Positions 44,620-54,531 are shown, counted from the first letter of the stretch. The stretch: DNA of 64,000 nucleotides from Entomortierella parvispora (GCA_963573315.1 OY752151.1:1116001-1180000), one strand, 5' to 3'. Notes: a model not told the origin generated them from the letters alone. Translations and numbers: made by a program.

Positions 44620-45241
44620 GGACACTTCGTCCACACCCATTTTTACTTATTGTTGAACAAAGCGGAAAATTCTCAATAAAACAACAAAGAGAATCAACTG
44701 TTGCCGCGCGTTTGCTTCAAAAGCAACGCGTCCATCTCTCGAACTTTTAGTGACAATGGTACGCGTCCCCTGTTTGATCCCATTGGATTTGCTCCGATTG
44801 ATATAACAAGACTCTTGATCGACGTGGCATTTGTAAATTCGTCATTTGATTCTTTTCCTCCAATTGGCAAGACGATCTACATTTATTCTCCTTTATCAAC
44901 TCGAATCAAAGTCGCGACGACGATTGAAGAGCTCCTGTAATGCAAATCAATACGCCCCGGGCATCAGTTGTTCGGTACCGAGCAAGAAGTCCCCGGGAAA
45001 CAAGCTCTAGCTGATAACCTTCGGCAACTCGACAAGAGGCGAACCTGTCTTTACTACGAGGCCTTTCTCAAATCAATTCTTTGAGTGGATGTCAGCTCAG
45101 ATAAGCCTAGTTTGAACCTCGCCTTTCAAACGAGCGCGATAAACAAACGTGGAACTACGACACAGAAACAAAGAGCAAGGAGCGACAACAAGCCAGGATC
45201 AAAAGACATGCTGATGGCAATTTATTAGGCATTTGGAAAGG
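44620..45241. other. intergenic
   Basis: AT-moderate sequence with an 80-codon open frame (44701-44940) of no recognised content. Nothing else is seen before the promoter of gene B. Confidence 0.5.
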
Positions 45242-45248
45242 TATAAAA
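45242..45248 (+). promoter_or_regulatory. TATA box of gene B
   Basis: TATAAAA, 227 bp upstream of the ATG at 45469. Confidence 0.45.
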
Positions 45249-45468
45249 GCCGTTCGAATTGAATGATAAAAGCGCGCTGCTTGTCGTTATCCACTTTCCG
45301 CGGTGTTGCTTCACCTTTTTGCACCACAGCACTCACCCTTTACAATCCAACCAACCTGTATATCTTACTCCACTCTCCTACGTTACCTTTTGTTGACTTT
45401 TCTCTTCGAATACCTCGAATACCTGTCTCCCAAGACTCTGAAAATCAACCGCAGCTCTTCATATCAAC

Positions 45469-47340
45469 ATGGCCAAATATCGAAATGGAACTGCGCTCCA
45501 CCCCCTCTCCATCCTTGTGTCCCCAACTATGCCTACTGTAATCAGTGATACATATCAATCAAGAATTGATTCTGGCCACCAAGAGACGATCACCTCAAGC
45601 ACTCAAAGTTTTCCAGCTGAGAAACACGAGAGCCACTGTCCGCAAGAATCCAAAGCCGGGAGGACTGTGCTTATGGGGTGCCCCGCAATTGGACACTATT
45701 CTCCGTACCTTGCAGCGACGACCGAAGCTAGGGATTCGAGCGTGGAGCTGAAATGGGTTGAACGTCCACCGTCTGCAGAATCCTTTGAAAGCCATTATCC
45801 CCAGGACTCTGATGGTAGAGAAAAAGCGCGCCCAAATAACGCCATTACTGAACGCACGCCTCATAAAGTGTTTGTCGAATTCAAGGACAATGATGTTGAC
45901 CCGGAGCAGGCTTGCATTGAACATTGCGAATTCAACAAAGCCCCATTGGCCGAGGCGAGCAATGGCGACCGTGATCTTCGGGCAGCTAAAGTGGGCGGCC
46001 ACCACATCAACGACGAACAGCGAGAAGCGGAGGAGGATTTCTATGCTGATGAACGATCAATCCTTCTAGAGATCGATACAAATAGGTTTTACTACGACGA
46101 GGAAGAGGGGGTTCTCAAGATTCTCAGCACGACCCCTGAAACCACTGTGTCTTCTGAACTTCTTCTGGGTTCCATGAATAAGCAACCCGGGTCTGGCGAT
46201 TCGACTCCAACGTACAGTGCACCTGTTGCAATACAGCCGCGGGTAGAAGAGATCAGAGCAGCCGTTCGAATTCCAGAAATTCCAGTCGGCCCATTCGTAA
46301 CTAGCGCTTCTGACCTCAACGCCATCTTCCCTCCGACTCCTGAAGCCCTTTCGACCTGGGAATACCCGGCGTACATTCGAAGAGCAAGGCGCGCTCTACC
46401 CGAGTCCTGGGAGACGCCCAACAAGGACGAACCATTCGTGTACCCTCCCGGCAAGCCTGCTCCTCACCTCGACCCTGCCCTCCGTGGCACGAAGAAGAAC
46501 GAGTACGACCTATATGGAGAATACTACGGGTACTGTGGCTATGGTGCCTATACTGGCTATATGTTCCGCCCCGATTCCAATTGTGGCGACGACTCTGAAG
46601 AGGAAGAGGATGGTGTTCTTGGTGCAGCTGATGTCTATCGCAAGGGTGATCTATTCAGCAGTGACGCGTCCCCCCTTCCTCCACTGCCACCACCTAAAAT
46701 CGAGACCTCCAACACAGATCACAATTGTGCGCCCGATCGCATCGAGCCATGCTTCTCCGATTCTACTTTTGCTCAACCGCCTGTTGAGCCGACTCTTCCC
46801 ATACTCTCGGAGAGTCATGTTCTCGAATGGCTTGAGGGCGTTTCAGCACCTCAACTCGACAGACTACAGCTGCACGAGACTGAGGGTAAATGCGACGAAG
46901 TGTCAAAGACTGAAGAAGGGGTTCAAGAAGGAAGACGCCAGGAGGGACGACAAGACGGGACCAGGGGAAAAATTGAGGAGGTCAGGGTGCAAAAAACTCA
47001 CATTACGGTGGATCAGGAGCACTGGACTGAGGAAGAAGAGAATGAGCTGACTTGTCAAGGGTGTCAAGATCGCACCAACAACATGTGCCTGTATTGCAAT
47101 CGGTGCCATGCCTCCTGTTGCATCCATCAAGTCACACTCGAAATGCTCGAGGAAGCGACGCGGGTTAGACTGGCTGCCGAAAAATCAGAACAGATGGCCA
47201 AGATGAAGGGTGCCACGGAGGTCAGGAACAATGTCAGTCAGGGTAGCCTTCCGAAACATATTCAAAATGAACAGCAGTGGGTTCGAGAAGGATCGACAGG
47301 CGCAAAGCCAAACCTGGCTTGGTACAACTGTCCTTTTTGA
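45469..47340 (+). CDS. 623-aa acidic protein B with C-terminal Cys/His motif
   Basis: A single long frame, unrecognised. Most of the protein is acidic and likely disordered. Near residues 345-365 there is a Tyr/Gly-rich stretch (YGEYYGYCGYGAYTGYMF), then an acidic run, a Pro-rich run (PLPPLPPPK), and a Lys/Glu/Gln-rich probable coiled segment. Near residues 525-550 comes the Cys/His motif C-x2-C-x6-C-x2-C-x2-C-x3-C-C-x-H (TCQGCQ to CCIHQ), matching that of the 86-aa protein A closely (both have C-x2-C-x2-C then CC-x-H). A short helical tail follows. The length without stops and the shared motif argue that it is real. Function unknown; metal binding is an inference. Confidence 0.7.
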   Translation: MAKYRNGTALHPLSILVSPTMPTVISDTYQSRIDSGHQETITSSTQSFPAEKHESHCPQESKAGRTVLMGCPAIGHYSPYLAATTEARDSSVELKWVERPPSAESFESHYPQDSDGREKARPNNAITERTPHKVFVEFKDNDVDPEQACIEHCEFNKAPLAEASNGDRDLRAAKVGGHHINDEQREAEEDFYADERSILLEIDTNRFYYDEEEGVLKILSTTPETTVSSELLLGSMNKQPGSGDSTPTYSAPVAIQPRVEEIRAAVRIPEIPVGPFVTSASDLNAIFPPTPEALSTWEYPAYIRRARRALPESWETPNKDEPFVYPPGKPAPHLDPALRGTKKNEYDLYGEYYGYCGYGAYTGYMFRPDSNCGDDSEEEEDGVLGAADVYRKGDLFSSDASPLPPLPPPKIETSNTDHNCAPDRIEPCFSDSTFAQPPVEPTLPILSESHVLEWLEGVSAPQLDRLQLHETEGKCDEVSKTEEGVQEGRRQEGRQDGTRGKIEEVRVQKTHITVDQEHWTEEEENELTCQGCQDRTNNMCLYCNRCHASCCIHQVTLEMLEEATRVRLAAEKSEQMAKMKGATEVRNNVSQGSLPKHIQNEQQWVREGSTGAKPNLAWYNCPF

Positions 47341-47908
47341 TGTGCGGAGGAAGATTGGCGCGTCGAGCAAAGCAAACAAGAAGTGTTGTCTGTAGATGTC
47401 ATAGCTAGCCCTTGCAAAATAAATGCCTCACCCCTTCAAGAGAATTCCGTCTTTCCAACTCATCCAAACCATCCTGCATATCCAGACTATCATCCTCCTG
47501 CAAGCCCATGTTTCTGAGATCCCGCGCAATCCTTTTCGCGACCTGCAATTCCCCGGGAAAGGACTTTACAATTTGGCTTAAACTTTGGCACTGGAGTAAG
47601 GCACGATGGTTTTTTTTACTCTTGGTTGCCCCTATCTCAACACCCAAACAGACAATCAGCTTGCATAGAGCCACTCATATTTGCTATCACGTCGCAGCAC
47701 AAGGCGCTCTCTGTTGTCTGTTGGTAAGGATGTCGAGTTTGACGACGTCCGTATTTTCCTGGAAGAACATCAGCTTGACAACAAAGGGGGTCTTTTCAGA
47801 ATCAAGCCGAAGACCAACATCGCCGTGCTCAACAAACACCAAGGGGCTAATCCTGCCCATAAATTGGTTTCCCATTCTTCCTGCAATCCTCACTACCTCT
47901 TTCTTTTG
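47341..47908. other. no gene called
   Basis: Both strands have open stretches here (minus 47405-47674 and 47687-47956; plus 47412-47987), none beginning with a clear ATG in a good context or showing a domain. The minus-strand pair might be two exons of a small gene, but I could not join them convincingly. Confidence 0.4.
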
Positions 47909-47915
47909 TATAAAA
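47909..47915 (+). promoter_or_regulatory. TATA box of the WAP-like gene
   Basis: TATAAAA, 148 bp upstream of the ATG at 48057. Confidence 0.6.
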
Positions 47916-48056
47916 CACCCAATTGGACGCCCACGCAACAATTTGTCACTATACACTCAAGTTCTCAAGTATCAAGGTCTTGCGTAAGAGATTGACAACA
48001 GACGCTACCATTGTTGCTATCAATTGTTCAAATTCTGATCTCCCGATGATTTTAGG

Positions 48057-48287
48057 ATGCGCTCCTTCTCAGTTTTAGTTCTTTTCTGCGTCATTGCTTC
48101 CGTACTGGGGGCAAAGCCAGGCTGCCCAAAGGTGACTGGAACCGATCAGAACCCCGGAATCTGCATGGTGCAGCCCACCGATTGTAAAGTTTACGATTTG
48201 GACTGTGGACCTGACGCCTCGTGTTGCAGGAAACCAGATGGATGTGGAGATTATTCCTGCTGGAAAGGAGGCAGTTGGGTGAACTGA
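48057..48287 (+). CDS. small secreted protein with WAP-like eight-cysteine pattern
   Basis: A 76-aa protein with a classical signal peptide: MRSFSVLVLFCVIASVLGA, predicted cleavage before KPG. The mature part has eight Cys arranged C-x12-C-x6-C-x6-C-x5-CC-x5-C-x4-C, opening KPGCP. This resembles the four-disulfide core (WAP) domain (KPGxCP ... C-x5-CC ... CG), known mainly from animals, where it often inhibits proteases or is antimicrobial. The last spacing is one residue longer than usual, so the assignment is tentative; it could be another fungal cysteine-rich secreted fold. One uninterrupted exon; polyadenylation-like AATAAA at about 48344. Confidence 0.72.
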   Translation: MRSFSVLVLFCVIASVLGAKPGCPKVTGTDQNPGICMVQPTDCKVYDLDCGPDASCCRKPDGCGDYSCWKGGSWVN

Positions 48288-49034
48288 GCAACAGTTGCTG
48301 ATGAACAACCACGCCTGTTTTTAAGAAGCTTTACCTATGTCAAAATAAACGCAGCACTCCACAATCACAGTCAGAATCGATGGACGTTTGTGGATCATGT
48401 GTGGAGGTGGGTGGGGACACAATGGATAGTAGATTTGCGGTGGTTGTCAACGCTTTCTTTCATCTCGGGAGGCGGGTGGTTTCTGGCCTTGGAAGAGGGA
48501 GGTTTGGGCAAGTATTGCTCCACAACTCTTGTCTTGCTTCAGAAAACCGTTTAGGAGGCAGCAAGACAGAATGACGGACATTTGTATGTGCAGGATGAAA
48601 TGGTTGAGCAGGATGCTGGCCAGTGACGAGAAACAAGTTGCACAGGGAGAAGGGGGTTATTTTGTATCTCTCTTTTCTGTTCCCTCGCTTCGACCACAGG
48701 AGCAACTCCCCTGCTGCCTACCTCCACAATGCCACAACAACAAAAGACAACCATATCAATTTGCAACCACAGGGTGCGATGATGAGTGAACAGTCCCAGC
48801 TGGTTGCCTCTGAAGACCCACATGGGCTGCGTATCAGAGCGAGATGGCCATCACCAAGCAAAAGTAAAAAAGAAACCCGCTGACTGCCAAGTCAGTTCGT
48901 CCGATCTCTCTCTCTCTCCCTTCTTTCTCTCCCTCCAAACACCCAAAGCCGCCTCTTGCTCAAGACCCCATTCATAAGTACCCTCATCGCCTACCACCTA
49001 TTTCCGTTCTTCAACTCTATAGGATTCTCGCAGG
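48288..49034. other. no gene recognised
   Basis: Short frames in all phases, a CT-repeat near 48905, nothing recognisable. The TCTCGCAGG just before the ATG at 49035 could be a splice acceptor, so gene A may have an upstream exon here. Confidence 0.45.
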
Positions 49035-49295
49035 ATGCATTCCGGGACCGGGAAGAAGACTTTGGACTTTGCGGTCTCTGGCAGCCACGACGTGACAACA
49101 GACAATCATATCGGCGGGAGCCAGGACAGCGGCACTGCCAGCACAGGAGATGATGAGCCGACTCACTTTTTGACTCCTTTGGGGCCCATCACTATGTGCA
49201 TCGTCGACGGCTGTCCCAGGGATTTAGTATGCAACCTTTGTCTCAAGTGCGGACTGTGTTGCCTCCACCGCATTGGCAGCAGGAACCTGAACTGA
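49035..49295 (+). CDS. 86-aa Cys/His-rich protein A
   Basis: An unrecognised short protein. It begins MH, like protein D, has a polar Gly/Asp/Ser/Thr-rich N-terminal half, then the motif C-x4-C-x5-C-x2-C-x2-C-x2-C-C-x-H (MCIVDGC to CCLHR) close to the C-terminus. The motif aligns with that of protein B. No signal peptide. It may have an extra 5' exon because a CAG acceptor-like sequence lies directly before the ATG. Confidence 0.6.
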   Translation: MHSGTGKKTLDFAVSGSHDVTTDNHIGGSQDSGTASTGDDEPTHFLTPLGPITMCIVDGCPRDLVCNLCLKCGLCCLHRIGSRNLN

Positions 49296-49701
49296 GAGTT
49301 TCCCACCAAGCACCTGAGACTCATGCACTCGGAACTGTCTATCGCCCTCCCTTTTTTTGTTTCTCCAGCCTTGCAACTTCTGGCTCTCGGTTTGCCAAAG
49401 GGTCAGGAATAGATCAAGAATAGGTCAGACACCATGTCCACTCGCTCTTTCACGAGAAATAAACAAAAAACAAAAAAAGTGGTAGAGTGGTAGTAGCAAA
49501 GGTGGCAAGAATAGACCAAAAGACAGGGGGTCCCTTAAGGCACCACACCTGCACTATCGTAACAAAGAACATGGACCGAATGGCTTGACAAGTTTATGGT
49601 GATCAGCGTTATATGAAAGATCGAAGCCTGGCAGTTTCTGTTCATCAAACCCATGTTGATGAATTACGTTATGTAACTGAATAGATATTTATGAATAAAT
49701 C

Positions 49702-51501
49702 TCAGAGGCTACAGGACAGGTCCCGCACTGTGAGCCAGCGTCTCTTGGAGATGAACCACTTCCAATGATCTGCTTCGGCAGAGGGGCGCTTGTTCTCGTC
49801 CTTTGGACTAATGACCACCTTTTCCAGAAGAGGCCACTCACGCTCCATCCACTCGACTTCGGCCTGCCCGATCTGATCATGTGTCCTTCGCCCGTGAACA
49901 TGTAGCACTCGAAGTTTCTTGAGCTCCTTCAATTCGTTCAATCGCCCTCCGGCCTCAGAATCCACTGTAAAATCAGGCAAAGCAGGACGAGTCTCGTCGA
50001 TTTTTGGGTTGTACCCAAAGGCGAGCTCATATCCATAGGCGAGTTCTTCCAACTCCTTCAATTGCCCGAGTTGAGTATAAAATCCTCGGTTGCGTGCCGG
50101 GTCTGTTTTCCACGTACTGCCCGAGACAAGCGTAAGAGACTTCAATCCCTTGCAGACAAAATTAGCCTGCTCGTAGCTTAAACTCCTCGGGTCCGCCGCC
50201 AACTCCCTGGCCGCATTCTCGCCACGAGCTTCATCATACAATGGAAAGTCTTCAATGTCCAAGAGAAAGCCATCGCCGTCTGAGCCGGTGATAGTGAGTG
50301 TCTTGAGTTTCGGACAAATCGCCAGGATCTGCTGGACATTTTGAGTCCACATGTCTGAGGTAGACTGCATGATGTAGGACTCGAGTGTGTTTCGACAATA
50401 GATGATCCATGAGTTGCCAAAGCACCAGCCCATAAAAGTCGTTTCGATCGAACGGCATCCAACTCCAGCCTCCCGTTCCTTTGCCCCTCGAGAGCAACAT
50501 TTCACGGATGTGAGCAAGGTACTAGCCTCCTGAATATCGTAACGGAGTCCCACGCCTGGCATCCGCACATCTCGCATCTTGGGCGAATGATTCAGCAGCG
50601 CGGTTTCCATTCGAACGTGATAGGGACTTCTGATATATGGCACATGGAACACTTCCAGAGAGGGGAAACCACTCGCGTAGAAAGGAACCAAGAACGATTC
50701 CGGGTACCGATCACGATAAGCCGGGAGCTCGAGTTCTTGCAATCCCAGGGGGAAATGGCCTTGCTTCTGATGAATCTTGATGGCATTGAGGATTTGATCA
50801 AAGATCTTGCGCTCTTCTCGGGGTCCAATATCATCGCCTCTGTCGGCGCGGAACGAGCAGCGAAGGATCTTCAGGTTCTGAAAACTGAGGCAAGCGCCCA
50901 AGAAGGCAAAGGCTCTCGAACTCTCAATAGGCCCTGTCGTTCCTTCCACAAGGGTCATCGACTTTAGGTGCGGCATGTGGACAAGAACAGGCACGAACTT
51001 TTCAACCTCCTCCAAAAGATCGCTTGGCAAGCAGACAGTCTCCAGGGTCGAGGTTCGTATAAGAAGCGAGAGGAAATTGTTGAGGTCGTCGTCCGTGAGA
51101 CGCGGTCTCGTTCCCCCGTTGTGGCGCAAGCCTGTATAAAGGAGACTAGTGAGAGGGGCAGGCACGGGCAACTCTCCGGTCGTGGTACCGGTGCCTGCCT
51201 CTGCTCTAATGTGCGGATCCAGGAGAATGTCGAGAATACCGGTGTGCAGGGTACGAAACTCTATCGATCGAACTAATCCAAGGTTCCGGGAAAGACCGGG
51301 GCTGGGGGTATGGGCCTTGTAAACAGGGTCGTCTGGCTTGTCAAGCACGTAGTTCCTCCAGAAATAAGGCGCGATGGACCACTGAGCGTGTTTGCTTGCA
51401 GTGGAGAGGCGGCCGAGATCCTTGAGAGAAAAGCATCCAGAAAGGTACTCGGCCAGCTCAGGCAGCAGGAGGAAGCGCTCGAAGACACACAGGGCTGGCA
51501 T
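49702..51501 (-). CDS. F-box-like protein with leucine-rich-type repeats
   Basis: One uninterrupted frame of 599 aa from the ATG at 51501; the frame extends 15 codons further to an ATG at 51546. Residues 10-50 (RFLLLPELAEYLSGCFSLKDLGRLSTASKHAQWSIAPYFW) resemble a degenerate F-box. A long leucine-spaced region follows (LKSMTLVEG, LKILRCSF, LQELELPAY, LKTLTITGSDG, LKSLTLVSGS, LRVLHVHGR) and the C-terminus has Trp-rich helices (VEWMEREWPLLEKVV). It probably selects substrates for an SCF ubiquitin ligase. It is the last gene inside the interval before the right arm, 211 bp from it. Confidence 0.72.
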   Translation of the reverse strand: MPALCVFERFLLLPELAEYLSGCFSLKDLGRLSTASKHAQWSIAPYFWRNYVLDKPDDPVYKAHTPSPGLSRNLGLVRSIEFRTLHTGILDILLDPHIRAEAGTGTTTGELPVPAPLTSLLYTGLRHNGGTRPRLTDDDLNNFLSLLIRTSTLETVCLPSDLLEEVEKFVPVLVHMPHLKSMTLVEGTTGPIESSRAFAFLGACLSFQNLKILRCSFRADRGDDIGPREERKIFDQILNAIKIHQKQGHFPLGLQELELPAYRDRYPESFLVPFYASGFPSLEVFHVPYIRSPYHVRMETALLNHSPKMRDVRMPGVGLRYDIQEASTLLTSVKCCSRGAKEREAGVGCRSIETTFMGWCFGNSWIIYCRNTLESYIMQSTSDMWTQNVQQILAICPKLKTLTITGSDGDGFLLDIEDFPLYDEARGENAARELAADPRSLSYEQANFVCKGLKSLTLVSGSTWKTDPARNRGFYTQLGQLKELEELAYGYELAFGYNPKIDETRPALPDFTVDSEAGGRLNELKELKKLRVLHVHGRRTHDQIGQAEVEWMEREWPLLEKVVISPKDENKRPSAEADHWKWFISKRRWLTVRDLSCSL

Positions 51502-51714
51502 GACTGAGATGAGATGGGATCGAAGATGCACAGATGCATCATGCATGCCAATTTTTTTCCCATGGAAAATTGAGAAGACGACTCACACGTGCAGCGCAGG
51601 TTTCGACTTTTTTTTTTTTTTTTTTTTTTTTGGCCTGAACATCAGAATAAGAGTCCGAAGTGCCTTTTTATTATGCAAGTGCTGTCTCTAGTGCTGTGCA
51701 ATCGATTCGCAGAA

Positions 51715-51918
51715 TTACGAGCGACTGATGGCGTAGGCCATGGCAGAGACCTTGAATGGCTCGGCCTTCTTCTTGGGTGCGGATGCCTCACTGGTGCTGA
51801 CAGTCAATGTAGCCTCGGTCTTCTTGATTGATCCAGTCTTGGTATCGGCAGACTCTGCGGAAACGATGGCGATCTTGTTGTTCTTGGAGGACGACTTGAG
51901 AGAGGCAAGGAAGGTCAT
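51715..51918 (-). CDS. 67-aa AYxxSRS family protein, right arm
   Basis: Copy of 41832-42035, encoding the same 67 residues. The penultimate codon is CGC here and CGT in the left copy. Beyond the stop codon the two copies diverge, so this copy has its own 3' end and may be regulated differently. Confidence 0.75.
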   Translation of the reverse strand: MTFLASLKSSSKNNKIAIVSAESADTKTGSIKKTEATLTVSTSEASAPKKKAEPFKVSAMAYAISRS

Positions 51919-52081
51919 CGTGATGTAGTTCTTTATGCGGGTGGTCTTGATGGTCTTGATGATCTTGAGCCGATGACGAGTCGTTTGTTACGTGATGGGC
52001 CGTTGGTTGATTTGGCTGTTTTGGCTGTTTTCTGTGCTGCTGTTACTATTGTTGATGATCTTTGTGAAAGGGCGATCCTCC

Positions 52082-52089
52082 TTTTTATA
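52082..52089 (-). promoter_or_regulatory. TATA box of the 67-aa gene, right arm
   Basis: Mirror copy of the element at 41661-41668; TATAAAAA on the minus strand. Confidence 0.6.
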
Positions 52090-52749
52090 CGTTTGCAACA
52101 ACACCACGATCTACCGATCTACTGACCTTGCGCAGCTCTGGTTGCAGCGAATTGGTCCGTGTCGTGTCTATAGCCATCCGGCTGTTAGAGATGTCAGGGT
52201 GAGTGAAGTGGGAGCAATTGAGAGTTGCACAGTCGATCCAGTAGACACGGATTACAAATAGCAAACACGACTTGAGTTAAGCATTTGATCTTACAGACGC
52301 GGCGCTTACCTGGGATGAGGGGGGGGGGGTGTCATTGAAAGGTGTCATTAGAGGGTGTCATCGCCACAGTGGAGAGCAAAGAAAGAAAAGACACACTTGC
52401 AGAGGTGGGCGGAGAACTGTGCAACTTTGTTTAAGGTGCATTGAGTCTACAGACCTGCACAAAAAAGGAGTGCTTGCCCTCTTTTGTCAACTCAGCTTTG
52501 AGCTCGTTTGACATTTGCCGCAGCTCAATGGCACAACCCTACCTGAACAGGCTTTTGTTTATTGACAATGACACACTTTCGATCCCGAGCTCCAGTGACT
52601 CCCCCGTCTTCTATCTACCGAGGAGCGCCCAATGCTTAATTCTCAATGTCCGATCTGCGCAGACAGGTCTTGCATCTGCCGTACACATGCTGTCACCCAG
52701 CTCAACAAAGATCAAAGATAGATCCATTTGTGGGAGAAGCAACAAGGAC

Positions 52750-52756
52750 TATAAAA
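52750..52756 (+). promoter_or_regulatory. TATA box of the 68-aa gene, right arm
   Basis: Mirror copy of the element at 40994-41000; TATAAAA. Confidence 0.6.
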
Positions 52757-52893
52757 GAGGCGCCGATGCATCTCACATCCCAACACCAATATTCTCACTC
52801 TACGAGCACAAAAGACCTCGAATTTCAAAAACAACACTCAGCAGCACTCTCATCACTTTCACCGCCACGAAGACTATCAAGACGAGACCTTCC

Positions 52894-53100
52894 ATGTCGA
52901 TTCTTAACATTCGCAAAAAGTCCTCCAAGGAGACAAGCAAGAAGACGTCTTCATCAGAGTACAAAGAACTGGTCGATTCATCAAGTTCTTCTCTTTCAAT
53001 TGAGACTTTAACAGTTCCCGAGTCCAAGCCAGCAAGCAAGGTCAAACCCGTTTCTGATTTCAAGATGTCAGCCATGGCCTACGCTGTGTCGCGGTCGTAG
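52894..53100 (+). CDS. 68-aa AYxxSRS family protein, right arm
   Basis: Identical copy of 40650-40856 in inverted orientation, with the same promoter, leader and 3' flank because the gene is wholly inside the duplicated arm. Confidence 0.75.
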   Translation: MSILNIRKKSSKETSKKTSSSEYKELVDSSSSSLSIETLTVPESKPASKVKPVSDFKMSAMAYAVSRS

Positions 53101-53680
53101 TGTGCCGTTCAAGCTCTCTTTTCTTTGTACAGTATAAAACCCACAGACTTCTAGGCACAGACACCTAGTAATAAAATCAGACAAGTCAAAGCATCATAGA
53201 CAGTATGTCGGTTGGATTTCTAAGCATGGCGAGATGGACAGAGGGCCATCTTTGGAAGTGGGCAATTGCGACAGGCGAAAGAAAGAGGGTGTCATTGTGT
53301 GCCCTCAGACTCTAAATGGATTAAGAGAGTCAGCGTTGACCATTGCGCCTTTGTTTACACTGCGCTGTGATGGAGGGAATGGAAAATAGAATGCGGGGAA
53401 GACGAACTGAAGGAAGATGCAATTGGTTGGGACGGCAGTCGATGACACCCTTGGTACATAGGTTTTATTTTTTACCTTCAACAAAAAAGCAATTGCTTGC
53501 CCAGAACGGAAAGAAGGTTTTCTTGGGATGACAAATTGATTGTCATAGACTGGGAGGGAAGGATACACAGCGGTACTTTGCACTGTCAACAATATCAGGG
53601 ATGGTGACATTCCTCTAGGATGCAGGAACGGGCCAACTGACAAATCCAAGCTGGAGGCAATTGACGGTTTCCGACACGTA

Positions 53681-53686
53681 TATAAA
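53681..53686 (+). promoter_or_regulatory. TATA box of the 86-aa gene, right arm
   Basis: Mirror copy of the element at 40064-40069; TATAAA within CGTATATAAAGG. Confidence 0.55.
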
Positions 53687-53892
53687 GGAATGGACACTCT
53701 ACAAGATCCTCTCTATCCAAGCAGACACCCAACGCACCAAGCAAGCAAGCAAGCCAGTCTGCTCTTCCTCCTCAAGATCCTATTCCAGTCGAAACCCAAA
53801 CGGACGAGTAACACAAGGAAACACCTTTTTCGACCTCTTTTCAACCTCTTTTCAACCTCTTCTCAACCGCCTCAAGACCATCATCACACACA

Positions 53893-54153
53893 ATGGGTAT
53901 TTTTTCGTCTCTATCGACTAAGATGACTAACAGCCGTAGAGCATCAGTGTCCAGATCCGAGTGTGGATCATGTGAGCAGCGATTGCAGGAAACAGCGATC
54001 CACAACAATGCGACACCTGGATCATTGCTTTCACTGGATCGATTTACTCTAGCAGGAGGATGCCGGACGGTGGTGTCGGATAGTCCGAACGCAGCAAAGT
54101 CGTCGTTCTTGTTTCAGACATCCTTGATAGCATACGGCGCAAGTCGATCATAG
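53893..54153 (+). CDS. 86-aa AYxxSRS family protein, right arm
   Basis: Identical copy of 39597-39857 in inverted orientation, including promoter and leader. The probable myristoylation start (MGIFSS) and the C-terminal AYGASRS are the same. Confidence 0.7.
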   Translation: MGIFSSLSTKMTNSRRASVSRSECGSCEQRLQETAIHNNATPGSLLSLDRFTLAGGCRTVVSDSPNAAKSSFLFQTSLIAYGASRS

Positions 54154-54531
54154 TCGATTACCAGAATCTATCGCTCTCTCGACCAACCTATCTCCTATCC
54201 CTCTGTAATATTATAGGACCCATCGCATTGTATATAATCGTATAGTTAGTTATAAAGCCACTAGACCTGTTCCAGGTCTCTTATGTTTCGGGCAGTTCAC
54301 TCGGTGCAAGCTCTGGCAGTAAAAAATATTTGTTTCGTTTTGGAAGGTTCAATTGGTCAATTGATGGGTGAAGGATAACAAGAAGGACAATGGGACGCGT
54401 ACACAAAAGGGTTCTTTCATATCGTCGTGCTGTGAAGCTGTGTGAATAGCCGCTGATGACAGCTGTGGAGACCGGGGCCTCAGACGAAGCGGGAGCAAAA
54501 AAAAAAAAAGAGGAAGATTGCAAAAGAAGAA

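Noticed and set aside
47412-47987. A 191-codon plus-strand frame and two minus-strand frames over the same DNA
   Set aside because: No clean ATG, no domain, and competing frames on both strands; left as unannotated.
48057-48287. Hydrophobin for the eight-cysteine secreted protein
   Set aside because: Hydrophobins have two CC pairs at fixed positions; this protein has only one CC and is not hydrophobic after the signal peptide.
51601-51640. Poly-T run near the inner end of the right arm as a retroelement tail
   Set aside because: It is an isolated T-run of about 24 bp without an adjacent element or target duplication; many T-runs of 10-16 bp occur in this window.
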